Below are positions 52,282 through 63,068 of a stretch of 64,000 bases of DNA, piece by piece (the first letter of the stretch is position 1; every line of letters begins with the position of its first letter). The position numbers and the translations under genes are program-made. The notes under the pieces were generated by a model, which made no database searches, was not told the DNA's origin, and saw nothing but the letters and a program-made list of their open reading frames with translations. The stretch is from Thamnaconus septentrionalis (Eukaryota; Chordata; Actinopteri; Tetraodontiformes; Monacanthidae), in assembly GCA_009823395.1 (NCBI GenBank), contig CM020503.1, positions 915,001 through 979,000 of the forward strand. The letters run 5' to 3'.

Positions 52282-53747
52282 AAGAAGGATCTGTCTACTT
52301 GCACCAAAGATCTTAAACGGCGAAGGAAGTAGATTCTCTGCTTTGTTTTCTTACACACTGATTCAATCTGGTCTTTCCATGACAAGAGATGGTCAAATAC
52401 TACTCCTAGATATGTATACCAACATACTTGGTTGATCTGTTCACCGTGAATAGCAATGGGAGATCTGTGTATCTCTGGTGGTGTACCAAAAACAATCTCG
52501 TCTGTCTTTTTTGTGTTAATGATGAGAGCGTTGTTATCACTCCATTCAACCACCTTATTTACTCTGTGTTGATGCAGTCCAGGATCACTGGAACTATCTA
52601 ACAGGGAAATTAAAACTGTGTCATCTGAGTACTTTAGAATGTGCTGGTCTGGTCCGGCAGTGCGACGTTCAGACAGACATTCCTCAGTACGACAGCTGTC
52701 AGTATAAAGGGTGAAGAGTATAGCTGAGCTTACGCAACCCTGGGGAGCACCGACATTAGTAGTTAATGCTGAAGAGAGGGTTTTGTTCACCTTCACTCCC
52801 TGTTCTCTCTTGGTGAGAAAAGAGGCATACCAGTGAATTAAGTATGGATTCAGTTCCAACTGTACCATCTTTGACACTAGTATATTAGACTGTATTGTAT
52901 TGAAAGCTGAAGAAAAGTCTAAGAACAACACCCTCGCATGATTATCCTGAGACAGATCTTGGTGTTTTGTAATTAGGTGAGCCAGTGTGACAACCGCATC
53001 CTCTGTACCGCAACCCTTCTTCTAAGCAAACTGGCAGGGATCAACTTTGTCTTTGGTTATACTAACAAGGTGTTGTAACAGTATTCTTTCAAGTGATTCC
53101 ATAATCACTGAAGTGAGAGCTATGGGTCTATAATCCTTATCTTTTTTTGGACATTGGATTTTGGGCAGTGGTTTTATATATGAAGTTTTCCAAGACAGAG
53201 GAGTTGTATGTGTGTCTACAGAGGTTTGGAATATTGGTTGCTACACTGGAGCCAACTCAGATGAAAAATTCTTGAGAAGAAAAGCACTGCACTCATCCGG
53301 CCCATTAGCCTTCCTTGTATTAGTACACTGAATCACTTTCCTTACATCCTCTTCAGTGATTGTAATTCTGTCTGAGGGGGCAGGTGTTACAGCCTTCAAG
53401 ATTTCAGTGCACTTTGAGGAATTGTCCAATGATTCGAATCTGGCAAAGAAAGTATTTAGTTCATTGGCAAAGCCTAGTTCATTACCTGTCATAGATTTCA
53501 TAGTGTCCCACGCCTTTTTGTGATTATTGGCAATAAACACATCCTCCAGACGCTGTCTATGGGCCAATTTTGCCTGCCCCATTTTAGTTTTTAGCTTTTT
53601 TTCTGTCAATTTAAGTGCACCGAAATCTTTGTTAATGAAAGCTGTTTTCCTTTCATTTATTACCTCTTTTATATCCTTGGTCACATATGATTTATTGTTT
53701 GGGTAGATTTTTTTATCTCCTTTGTAGGAACAACCATCTGTACACAA
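52257..53747 (-). pseudogene. LINE reverse transcriptase domain with two in-frame stops
   Basis: One frame runs from the linker (KIYPNNKSYVTKDIKEVINE, about 53.7 kb) through the fingers (KDKDYRPIALTSVIMES near 53.1 kb), LFLDFSSAFNTIQ, VGAPQGCVSSAILFTLYTD and the catalytic KYSDDTVL block. The YSDD replaces the usual F/YADD. TAG codons at 53241-53243 and near 53022 interrupt the frame. The enzyme would have performed target-primed reverse transcription of the element's own RNA (family knowledge). Upstream and downstream parts are in other frames. Confidence 0.85.
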
Positions 53748-53755
53748 AAATTAAT

Positions 53756-54381
53756 CTAATCATTTGTAACTGTGGTAATTTCATCCAATGAACCATCTGT
53801 AAAAGTGTCCCAATCAGTCCAGTCTAGGCATGCTTTTAGTTGTTCCCTGCTTTCGTTTGTCCATGTCCGAATCACCTTCTTTTCTGGCTTACCTCTCTTT
53901 AGTTTTGACTTATAGTCTGGAGTCATGCACACAACATTATGATCAGAGGTCAATATAGGCGGCCCAACATTGGCTACGTAGGCATTTGGAATATTTACAT
54001 AGCACTTGTCCAGAATATTATTTTTCCTAGTCCCATCCTTGACATATTGTTCAAATCCGGCAACACAGTGTCCAGATAACACTGGTTCAAGTCTCCTAGC
54101 ACGATTGCTGGTGCCTCTGGATACTGCAGTTGAAGTTCATGTACACAGTTTGCGATGATCTTTGCTGCTTGTGCAGCTCTTCCTGGCCCTTTAGGGGGCA
54201 CATTAACAACAAACAGTAGAATGCAACCAAATTCGCGGGGCAAGTAGAATGGTCTTAAAGTCATGCCCAGGATCTCGACATCAGGATCGTCACATATCCT
54301 ATTTTTTATAGAGCAGGATCGACAACAGAGATCATTAATGTACACACATACACCGCCGTATCCGCCTCCTCCACCTCTGTC
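53756..54381 (-). pseudogene. LINE APE endonuclease, C-terminal part, frameshifted
   Basis: Minus-strand frames with GGVCVYINDLCC, RPFYLPREFGCILLFVVNV and the catalytic-type block IVLGDLNQC. After a frameshift near 54050 come ILTSDHNVVCM (the conserved SDH) and a linker, WTNESREQLKACLDWTDWDT. The endonuclease nicks target DNA in intact elements (family knowledge). A second frameshift near 53750 separates this from the reverse transcriptase frame. Confidence 0.8.
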
Positions 54382-54828
54382 TAGTCTTGTCTTTTTAGAG
54401 AACCGACTCTTTTGGCTTGGCTCACTAAAAAGAGCCGGCTCTTTTGGCTCCCAAATGGCTCTCCAAATTTTTTGGTGCCTAAAATAATTTATTACCAACA
54501 GTAATAACAGATTATGGGTAATATGAATTACTAATGTAAAAGAAGAAACATGGACTACATCAAATGTTTATATTATAAACACACCTTTATTTATACACTG
54601 TACAGAGTGAAAAAAAACTAAGATAGAAAGTGCAAAAAAACAAATGTTTAACTATTTACAAATGAACTTAAATAACTATTAACAATTTTAAACTTTTAGT
54701 TTTTTACTACTAAACAAATTTAAAGTCAAACAACATAAGCTTACAGAAACTCACACAACAAAATATAAATTAAAATGTGTAAAACAAAAAGAAAAAAAAA
54801 ATCAGCATTCAGATAACAGTTTTGTCCT

Positions 54829-55068
54829 TTAGTGAATATTGACATTGAGAAAAACCAAGTCCCTCAGCTTTGAGGGGCTGATCCTGATTCTTCTCTCTGT
54901 AATTATCTGCCCTGTTTTGGAGAAGATTCTCTCTGAGGGGACTGCTGTTGCTACAATGCACAGTCTCCGTGCCATCACATGTGTAAGGCGTGGGTAAATT
55001 GAAGCCTGAGTTTCGTCAATGTAATTAAAATGTGTCCAGATTTTGCTGCGTTTCCTGTTGCCACTCAT
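54829..55068 (-). pseudogene. hAT transposase remnant: BED start fused to dimerisation domain
   Basis: 79 codons. MSGNRKRSKIWTHF matches the beginning of a BED zinc finger (xxSxVWxHF), but the zinc ligands are absent. From ASIYPRLTHVMARRLCIVAT the frame carries the hAT C-terminal dimerisation domain (AVPSERIFSKTGQIITERR then LRDLVFLNVN). About 500 residues including the catalytic core are missing, so it cannot transpose. The junction (about residue 20) is clean and in frame, giving a small intact open frame; this may be chance or selection for a regulatory product. Confidence 0.75.
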
Positions 55069-55287
55069 TTTCTCAAGTTTTTTTTATTTTGTTTTGTTTT
55101 GTTTTGTTTTTTTTACCTTTTCAGTCCATTTGCATTGTGGCCCCTACTCTTTTTCTCTCTCGTCATGAGTCTCCGTCCCTCCTATCGTCTTTGTGTATCG
55201 TCTGTGTGTGCTCTCCCCACCCTTCCACCCTCTGCTCAGCACAGACACAGAGACGACGCCACACAATTTGACCAATCAAATGCGGCT

Positions 55288-55289
<2 letters not shown>

Positions 55290-55322
<33 letters not shown>
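55290..55322. repeat. (AG)n microsatellite inside the hAT element
   Basis: AG tract of about 16 units just inside the hAT right subterminal region. Confidence 0.93.
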
Positions 55323-55326
<4 letters not shown>

Positions 55327-55395
55327 CCGGCTCCCGTCGTTCACGCCAAAGAGCCGGCTCTTAGAGCCGTTTCGTTCGCGACCGACACATCACTA

Positions 55396-55878
55396 GAATC
55401 CGGGGACTTCATAGAGTGAGTTTGGTTTCCATGGCTTTAACCAGCTCTCCGTGAAACATAACAATGATGCCTCACGAAAATCATGACTGTACCTTGCATA
55501 TGCCCGTATCGTGCCGATCTTGTTGTGAATGGCACGCACGTTGGCCAGGACGATAGAGGGGAGCGGCGGGCGAGTGTATCTCCTCCGTAGGCCACTCTTC
55601 ATACCCCCTTTCCTTCCTCGTTTCCTCTTCCTTTTAATTTGGGTCAACTCCTTGGGGATGTTATTCAACACTGGTAGACTGACGTGGCTTGCGTTCGTTG
55701 CTTTCGGCTCCGGTGGTCGTAGCGCCAGCAACGCGTCTCGGCTGTGCGCACAAGCGAAGCTGGACGCTCCACCGCGCCTTGTGTTGCTATTGAGTTGAGT
55801 CTGAAGTTCGACCGTCAGGCATCTTCCACAGGAGTTAATAATCCACAAGATCAGCAAGGCGATTTCAAAGGCCCTCAT
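55396..55878 (-). pseudogene. LINE ORF2 N-terminus and endonuclease start
   Basis: Minus-strand open frame beginning MRAFEIALLILWI, with a basic stretch (KRKRKRGRKGG) and ending in IVLANVRAIHNKIGTIRA and LLCFTESWLKPW, the first two catalytic motifs of an APE endonuclease. It is cut at VPGF by the hAT insertion; the other side resumes at TRLDRGGGG in the same logical order. The first 90 residues match nothing I recognise. Confidence 0.75.
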
Positions 55879-56072
55879 CTTGCACGTCTTTACACATACA
55901 ACGACTTACACACATGGGCACACAGACAAGAATAAACTAAACATTAAGGCATACATGCCACGCCTTTGCCGCGGTGCAGCCGCTGTACAGCGCACCGGAT
56001 GTGCAACATTTCTGGCTTCTGCCCTAGCTGAACGCCACATATACACGTTTTTGAAGATGTTCTTATGTTTGA

Positions 56073-56086
56073 AATATATATATATA

Positions 56087-56174
<88 letters not shown>
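56073..56174. repeat. (TA)n microsatellite
   Basis: TA tract with one TGTG interruption near 56091-56094. Confidence 0.97.
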
Positions 56175-56175
<1 letters not shown>

Positions 56176-56957
56176 CTCAACAGTTACAGAAAACTCCTAT
56201 AGGTTTATTCTAGTGACTTTGGACATCCGGTTTGGAAGAGGCCTCACCTCAAATTGAGATTCTATAGCAAAGCCAGATGCTTCTAATTTCAGGAATATTC
56301 AGCAGCATTAAGGTTTACATCCAGTCGGCAAACCCCAGCAGGCCCCGACACGTCCCCCATATTCCTAATGGAGCCCCGGGTCTCTGGTACAGGTTTGTGA
56401 GGGTGGAGTTGAAACTGAAGGGCTGGATGTGGTCCTGGGCACGTCCCAGCAGAGCGACGCATGATGTCACGCCACTATCTCATCATTAACTTCCAGCAGC
56501 AGCGCGGCAGCAGAATGGATGGCCTCACATCCCACAGCAGCACACCGAGGAGCGGCTCTAATGGAGCGGCAAACATTCTGAGTGAGCGTGTGTGTGTGTG
56601 TGTGTGTGTGACACGTTCTCACATAAAATAAACTTTAAATGAATTTGTTGCTTTGGTTTAAGAGAACAGCAATTTTACAGTGTCCATCTATAAGTTGCAA
56701 TAATACACTGACAAGAAGCACATTTGTGAAACACTTATCCAAGATTGAACGTCCGACTGGAGCTTTGTTTGGGCCCATTTGCCATTGGGCTCATGGGCTT
56801 TACGATAGCCAGCCACAAAAGGGAGGTGCAGAGTTTTTGGGTGACTCTTATTTGCATTATTGTCAGCATAATAAACGTAACTTTATTGATATTATCTCTG
56901 TTAGTGTCCAAAATACCCCCATAAGTAAGTGGTGACAGTGGTGCTTGACTTATATCA

Positions 56958-56998
<41 letters not shown>

Positions 56999-58225
56999 GA
57001 TGGATGAGGCCTCATCAGGTCTGTGCAATCACTGAACTTTCTTTTCATTCCTGCCTGTCGTCGGCGTCGTCTCCTCCATCTATCATTTTTTTTCCTTCTC
57101 TCTTCCGTCCTGCCTCTATTTTTAAACTCAAACTAAAGTTTACAACAACTCCTGGGACACAAACCTTCCTCCACAAGGTGAGAAAGGATGAGAAAAACAC
57201 AACTTTGTCATTGACCACTTTATGAAAATACACCTGTTGAAATATATTTTGTTGGTTGGTCCCTTTATCTCATATCCTGCTACCAAACCGTGTGTTCGTT
57301 TAATGAAGAAAAGAGGACAAGTACAATCTTAAGAAGTTTTAGTGAGAAGAAGAACAAGACATTTGTTACAGAGATCTGATGGAGAGATCTCTGGAGTCGA
57401 GTCCTGGCCGTCGCCGGAGTCAGACTGACAACTTTCTCCCAAGAAAGTCCTTAAATGCAAAGACAAAAGATCTGACTCCTGATTTGAATGTCTTCTCAAG
57501 TGTCGTCCTCTGATTGGCTGTCCATTCTTCACCCTTCGGTTGCTGGGTGTCACTGTCATTGTTTGCAAATGAGGAAGCAAGTCCTTATTTGGCCGTGAGC
57601 CAAATGGTCCATCCTTCCTTCCGGTGTGACCTGTTGAAACCATTCTGCAGCAAGACAAGCTCAGGTCACAAGTTCCCATCCCTGTGACTGGATGGGTTGC
57701 AAACTTTATGAGGGTTGAAAAGGCAGTTCCTTCAGCTGACCACTATCTGGTCACCCCAGGTCACTGTTTATGAGACTTAATGAGTTACACAGTCTTTGCT
57801 CACAAGGTTTTCAACACCCCCAGGGCACTGATCATGATCATCAAATATACACCAAAGCACGACCTATAGTAACATTCAATACATTTATACATTCAACTCA
57901 ATGTAACAATTTCAACAAATAAATGTAATGTTACAAATATAATAGCACAATATAATATGATGCATGATATTAAATATCTGATTCCAACAATTTCCAAAAA
58001 AAAAAAGTGCAGTTTGTTAACTTGTGCGTTAGCATTGCGCCGGCGCGACATTAATCCACTCCACAGTGTAAAGACACTCTTCCTGCCTTGCTCTGTTACC
58101 TGGGATTAAACTGCTTGCACATGCTCTCTGGTCCTCTGGTAATTAAAGAATTCACAGAAGATTATGTATTGTCTGTTTTACATATGCAGAACCACAAACT
58201 TAAAAGGGTGGAACAGGAAGACCAA
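56175..58225. other. Intergenic stretch with two TG tracts
   Basis: TG tracts lie at 56587-56610 and 56961-56996. The part 57330-57830 has an LTR-like feel (GATCATGATCA, TTGCAAACTTTATGAG) but no paired copy or primer site, so it is left unassigned. No gene recognised. Confidence 0.45.
56961..56996. repeat. (TG)n microsatellite
   Basis: TG tract of about 18 units. Confidence 0.95.

Positions 58226-58262
<37 letters not shown>
58226..58262. repeat. (CTG)n trinucleotide repeat, about 12 units
   Basis: Uninterrupted GCT/CTG tract. The + strand open frame across it (poly-Ala) shows no other protein-like feature, so it is treated as non-coding. Confidence 0.95.
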
Positions 58263-58264
<2 letters not shown>

Positions 58265-58898
58265 TGTTTGGGAGATGTTTGCACTTGTACCACGGGCAAA
58301 TTTTGTATTTTGAATTAAATACTGAAATGGTCATTTGTTTGATGTGTTTCCTCTGCAGTTATGCTGAACACGGAATGTCAAGAGCATGAATTGTCCTCAT
58401 CATTGTAGTACATTGAAATGCACGTAGCTCTAAAGATGTGGTCTTTTTATTTCTTATATTTCACTTAAGGCTTAAAAGGAACATTGGTATTTTTTTATTT
58501 TCTTAAACTGAGAATATATTATATTTAATTTAGATAATATACTATGTACTATATATGCATATAACCTAGTATTAGTATTCAAATATTTTATTCAAGATTA
58601 TTGGCAGACTTTTATGCATATATTCATTTCTGCCCCTGTAGTTCCCCTGTAATGAGTTCAGGAGGCCTGCTGGCTAAATCTTGGAATTTATTTTTGCATT
58701 TGCTTGGACAATATTCAGAAGATTTCACAGCAAGAAAAGAGGACAGTGAGGATGAAGCACACCAAAATATACCAGATCAAATCAAAGTGTGAGATGTGGT
58801 ATGACAGAAATCTCTTTACCTTTCTTTAGATAGATACATTTACCTGATGTTGCAGTGAATCTGTCCGTGCCTGTATGTGCTGTTCAAGTTATCAGCCT

Positions 58899-58954
<56 letters not shown>

Positions 58955-59700
58955 ATCGTGCTCAGAGCAGCGGCACACTCTTCTATTTGAAGCCAGTGCT
59001 GGCTGGATTTAAGATGATTGAACAAGCGTGTTCCACAATCGAACCCATGGCCTTGAACGCCACCGGGGTTAGCGTCTCCGTAGACATGGCGGTTTGTGTT
59101 GGTCGCCCACCGCGCTGAGGTGAGAGTGCTCTGTTGGTTTTCATCCCTGGTTTAGGATGATGAAGCAGGAAAGACTTTGGCCGCTGAGAAATGAAGCGGA
59201 GAGCGTCGCTCGAGTCAATTTATTTCACCTGGCTCCTGCTGGAGTCGAGGGAGCGAGGAGCGGACCCTGAGGGACTGCAGTGAAAGAGGGCCCCAGACTT
59301 GCCGCTCATAAATTAAAGCTGGAGAGGTGGAGGAGACAGAGAGAGGAAGACTGGGCAGGTAATGAAGTGGGGAGGGAGGGACAGAGGGAGGGAGGCGGGG
59401 CTGTTTGCTCCATTGTCTCTTGTTAACTTCCAACAGGCCATAATTCAGACCTCAGGGGAAGGGAGGGGGCACAGTATCGACAGGGACAACAGTTTTACAT
59501 TAAGCGGCTGGCTGCTTTATGGCGGCTGATTAGCCAACCGCCTACAGGCTGGCCAGAGGGTGGCGCTTCTGTAATGCTGCTGCTGCTGTTGCCTGCTCGC
59601 CCTCCGGTTAGCCCGAGGAAAGCTGCAGGGAGCTGAGTGATTGCTACAGGACCCCGAGTTTAGACACTGATGATCTACATGTAAGGAGTTTCTACAATAC
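58263..59700. other. Intergenic stretch, mostly unique
   Basis: AT-rich to 58850, then the CA tract and GC-richer unique DNA. No gene or element recognised. Confidence 0.5.
58900..58949. repeat. (CA)n microsatellite
   Basis: Pure CA tract of 25 units. Confidence 0.97.
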
Positions 59701-59724
59701 TAAGAAGTGGTTGGGATTGAAGAT

Positions 59725-59982
59725 TAAGGTTAGGTACAACTTTTTCAATGGTTAAAGTTGGAGTTAGAATAAGGCTGGGTTAGGGTTCAACCTGACAATT
59801 GTGGTGGTGAGGGTGAGGCCTGGAGTTTGGTGTGGGGATAGGCAAGGGGCTTGGGGTTAGACCTGACCATTCTAGTGGTTATGGTTACGGTTGGGGTTAA
59901 TGTTGGTGTTTGTGTTAAAATGGGGTTAGGATTATGCCTGTAGACAGGGTTAGGGCTCGGTTTAGGGTTCGGGCAAGTCTTA
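59725..59982. repeat. Degenerate GGGTTA-like repeat, left part
   Basis: Dense GGTTAGGGTT, GGGGTTAGG and GGTTTAGGGTT motifs with irregular spacing. It continues in the same style at 61345-61480 on the other side of the Harbinger-like insertion. Confidence 0.75.
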
Positions 59983-61344
59983 GGGGCAGATCCTCAAAGA
60001 AGGGCGCGCAGCAGTAAAATGCGGCACGTTTTGCGGCTAGATTGCAGATCGCATTTTGGATACCTGCATTTTCGCCACAAATGTGGGTTTCCACAAAGGT
60101 TTTTGCGCTAGTGACATGCAGGCGCAAACACTCCCACAAATGCGGCACCTGAAACAGGTGTGAATGTTGCGGTCTGGCAACATGAGAGCAGTTTGCGCCA
60201 AAGGTTCTATGTGTTTGGTTTGTGTTCATGGATGCACGGAAAAGAAAACAAAAATTTTCAGATCGTGGGTTGGCTGCCCTCGCTGCTGATGCAATGAGAC
60301 ATGCAACAAAATGAAAGCAAAAAAAAATTCTCTCTTTAAAATGTCCCGAGGGCAACACGGTGGCGCAGTGCTTAGCGCTGCCGCCTCACAGCTAGAAGGT
60401 CGTGGGTTCGATTCCGGGGCCTGGGCCTGTGACCTTTCTGTGTGGAGTTTGCATGTTCTGCGTGGGTTCTCTCCGGGTTCTCCGGCTTCCTCCCACAGTC
60501 CAAAAACATGCATGTGAGGTCAATTGAACACTCTAAATTGTCCGTAGGTGTGCATGTGAGTGTGAATGGTTGTTTGTCTCTATGTGGCCCTGCGATGAAC
60601 TGGCGACTTGTCCAGGGTGTCACCCTGCCTTCGCCCTAAGACAGCTGGGATAGGCTCCAGCAGACCCCCGTGACCCTGAATTGGAATAAGCGGGTATAGA
60701 AGATGAATGAATGAATGATAAAATGTCCCGTTCTCAGAAGTCAAACAGCGAAACTCTGCTAGGATAAAGGCGCTCCTGTGCGCGCCTGGCATTACGATGC
60801 CTCCTCCGTCTTACCAAGACTGCTGCCATAATGGAAAGAAAGTCAAGACGCAAGACGCGTTAGTCACCAACACCTGAGTACCATTTGTATTTTTCATAGC
60901 CTATCCAAAATATTGGCATATATACTGTAGTCTGAACTATGTATAAGATTTGGGGAGCCATATATATATTTCAGGCTTTTCAGAGAGGAAAGTTTCCCTC
61001 AGAAGCAAGAAACACTTTGACAGACAGAAGCTGCGCCTGGTTTTGGCTGGCGGTGTTTCCGTCTGTCAAACTGCGTGCGGACACGAGCGCAAACTCTTTC
61101 TGGATCTGCCGCTGTTTGAATGAGGCATCTTTGCATAGAAGGGGGTGTGTCCTTTTGCGCGTAATGACTCATTTAAATAAATTCTAATGAGTCTGGCAAA
61201 GCCCTGCCGCTACCTGCGCTTCGGTGCATTTTCCGCCCATTTTCACGTTTGCATCCCCTCTGTGGATCGGAATCACTGTTTTTGGCACTATTTACATGGA
61301 TTTTCTGGCGCAAAAGCCGGGCAATCACTTTGTGGATCTGGCCC
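59983..61344. mobile_element. Harbinger-like element containing a nested SINE
   Basis: The ends are GGGGCAGATCCTCAAAG on the left and CTTTGTGGATCTGGCCC on the right, flanked by TTA at 59980-59982 and 61345-61347, as expected for PIF/Harbinger (superfamily knowledge). Subtracting the SINE leaves about 980 bp, almost the length of the related element at 48503-49488. A short open segment (MDARKRKQKFSDRGLAAL near 60229) resembles the start of a Myb/SANT-like Harbinger protein, but only faintly. The TTA flanks are also compatible with the surrounding TTAGGG-like repeat, so the duplication is not independent proof. Confidence 0.75.
60349..60719 (+). mobile_element. Mermaid/DANA-like SINE nested in the Harbinger-like element
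   Basis: Flanked by an exact 11-bp target duplication AAAATGTCCCG (60338-60348 and 60720-60730). The head is GGTGGCGCAGTGCTTAGCGC with B box GGTTCGATTCC near 60406. The body includes GTGTGGAGTTTGCATGTTCT and ACAGCTGGGATAGGCTCCAG; the tail is (ATGA)n. It is the most intact SINE here and similar to that at 16507-16862. Confidence 0.93.
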
Positions 61345-61480
61345 TTAGGGTTGGATTTGGGGTTTGGGTTGAGGTTTGAGTTGGGGCTAGGCTTTGGATT
61401 AAGGTTTAAGATATAGCTGGGGTAAGGGTTAGGGCTGAGGTTGGGGCTATGGTTGGGGGCAAGGCTTCATGTTAGGGTTA
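61345..61480. repeat. Degenerate GGGTTA-like repeat, right part
   Basis: TTAGGGTTGGATTTGGGGTT and GGGTAAGGGTTAGGGC type motifs; continuation of 59725-59982. Confidence 0.7.
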
Positions 61481-61840
61481 TTTAGTGTCCATGCAAAAAA
61501 GATAATCTGAGCCCTCACTTTGAAAAATGTAATCAGACTGACTTAAAAAATTGACCATGTACACGCACCTAATGTGTGGACTTGCTAATGATGCTGTGTT
61601 ATCTGGATGCTTTCAAACAAATCCCTTGAGCCTCAACTCATGTCCGGCTGAATTATTGTCCTTTTGTGGCGAGATGGTAAAAGCGGGAGGGGGGGGGGGA
61701 TTGCTCGACAACGCCACCCGGGGAATTTCACCCCGGGAAATACACCCCTTGGCCTTACACCTGGGCCATAAGAGGTCACACAGATTCGTGCACTGTTATA
61801 AATAGAGGACAAAAGACGGACTTCCAAAAAAAACAATCAG

Positions 61841-62600
61841 TTTATTTAATAAGGTAATCAGGATTATAAAGAAACACTCTGAAGGTTTAAAATCTGACGT
61901 GGGTCTCAAACCGTCACTAAAGGGAAAACAAAACAGAACAGGCACAGGGCTAGATATTAGCAAGGCGGTCGGACAAAATTAATCAAAATCACTAATGAAA
62001 ACAAAAGACCACTACAAACCAAATCACCACGTGCCACTGCAAAATAAGACGAGAGTGCGAAGGGGACCAGGACCAGGGGAAGCCTGCCGCCTGCTGCACC
62101 AGCTCCTGTCCTGGAAACAAAGGAGATGGTGAGACACAGTTTGAAGTAAAATACTAATAAAAAGCCTACAGTTGAAAAAGCAGCAACAACAACACAATAA
62201 GTAAAACAAACACAACACTCACACCCACACGCACTCACACCAACAAAATCTTATATGGAAACACCACAAACTGTCTAAAACCAGCAGCACTCACCTTCAA
62301 GTGACTGAAGCACTCCACACAACAATTCCCAAGGCATTCCGACCAGCACACCAAACAGCGTCCTCCCCACACGAGTGTCAGGCAGCAATGGGTGCACTCG
62401 GGAAGGCACCGTACTTACACCAGGTGAGGACCACGCGACAATGTAGCGCACCTGGAAGTAATGAGTGGAGGCAGGGCAGCACTCAACCTGCCACACTTTC
62501 AAACAGACACATTCAGGGAGCACAGTGAGCATCAGCAGCAAGTCACACAGTCTTTAACTGACCTCTGGTTGGGATTAGGAGCTCAGTACTGTAACAAATG
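61841..62600 (-). other. Possible spliced minus-strand transcript unit
   Basis: On the minus strand a donor-like CTTGAAG|GTGAGT (exon end 62295) and an acceptor-like CTTTGTTTCCAG|GAC (exon start 62110) enclose 184 nt, and AATAAA lies at 61846-61841 followed by a T run. No protein homology is visible in either flank. It could be a non-coding transcript, a decayed repeat or chance; the start is arbitrary. Confidence 0.2.
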
Positions 62601-62974
62601 GGATGAAGGGTGAACAAAAAGTTGATTGTAAGAGAAGAGGTCACAAAAACTTACAGCTCAATAACTCATTTGTCCACTTTGACGGAGACAAAACATTGCC
62701 TTGGGCATTGACTGTTATTACAAGTGCATACTAAAAGATTATGATCATGGGCAAACATAGCAGTGGCAGGAGACATTGTGAGGGCAGTGTCAGACACGGG
62801 TCCAACCAAGCCAGAAAAAAAAAAAAAAAATCTCATTCTTGGACAGTTTGTGCAAGATGGTAAAAATATTGTTATACAACTGACTCACTCCAGAGAACAG
62901 ATGGACACATATTGGACTGGACCTGAATGTGAGTTGGGTGGGAGTAAAGGCTATTGGAGATATTAGCTCTCCCT

Positions 62975-63068
62975 AGTGGATGCATTGTGTAACATCTACT
63001 CTGACATAAACTCTGACATTTAGTGGATGCATTGTGTAACATCTACTCTGACATAAACTCTGACATTT
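62975..63068 (+). repeat. Tandem duplication, 47-bp unit, two copies
   Basis: The unit starting AGTGGATGCATTGTGTAACA is repeated exactly once at a 47-base period. A recent slippage or assembly duplication. Confidence 0.95.

Larger units (their letters stand above)
54382..55395 (-). mobile_element. hAT transposon, internally deleted, inserted in the LINE
   Basis: The right end (minus strand) starts TAGTGATGTGTCGGTCGCGA; the left end starts TAGTCTTGTCTTTTTAGAGA. Both subterminal regions contain the palindrome GAGCCGGCTC (54432-54441, 55324-55333 and 55351-55360). The only coding remnant joins a BED-finger start to the hAT dimerisation domain. The element separates two consecutive parts of the LINE endonuclease, so it is younger than the LINE. 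An 8-bp target duplication could not be identified, so the exact ends are uncertain by a few bases. Confidence 0.7.
51818..55880 (-). mobile_element. CR1/L2/Rex1-type LINE, decayed, interrupted by hAT
   Basis: Read on the minus strand from 55880 it holds, in order: the start of an APE endonuclease (VLANVRAIHNKI, CFTESWL), the hAT insertion (54382-55395), the rest of the endonuclease, a linker, the reverse transcriptase and a C-terminal conserved region (LLPSGRRYGVP). It ends in a tail (minus: CTGACTAATAAAGT) near 51818. Frame is broken at least twice in the endonuclease/linker and by two in-frame stops in the reverse transcriptase, so it is not functional. The 5' end is not defined. Confidence 0.85.

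Noticed and set aside
57330..57850. Possible solo LTR
   Set aside because: No paired LTR, primer-binding site or target duplication could be seen; the impression rests on base composition and isolated palindromes.
58088..58318. Open frame of 76 codons with a poly-Ala run
   Set aside because: The run is the CTG repeat; the rest has no motif.
59725..61480. Chromosome end (telomere)
   Set aside because: The GGGTTA-like motifs are irregular and flanked by kilobases of ordinary DNA on both sides, so this is an interstitial degenerate repeat.
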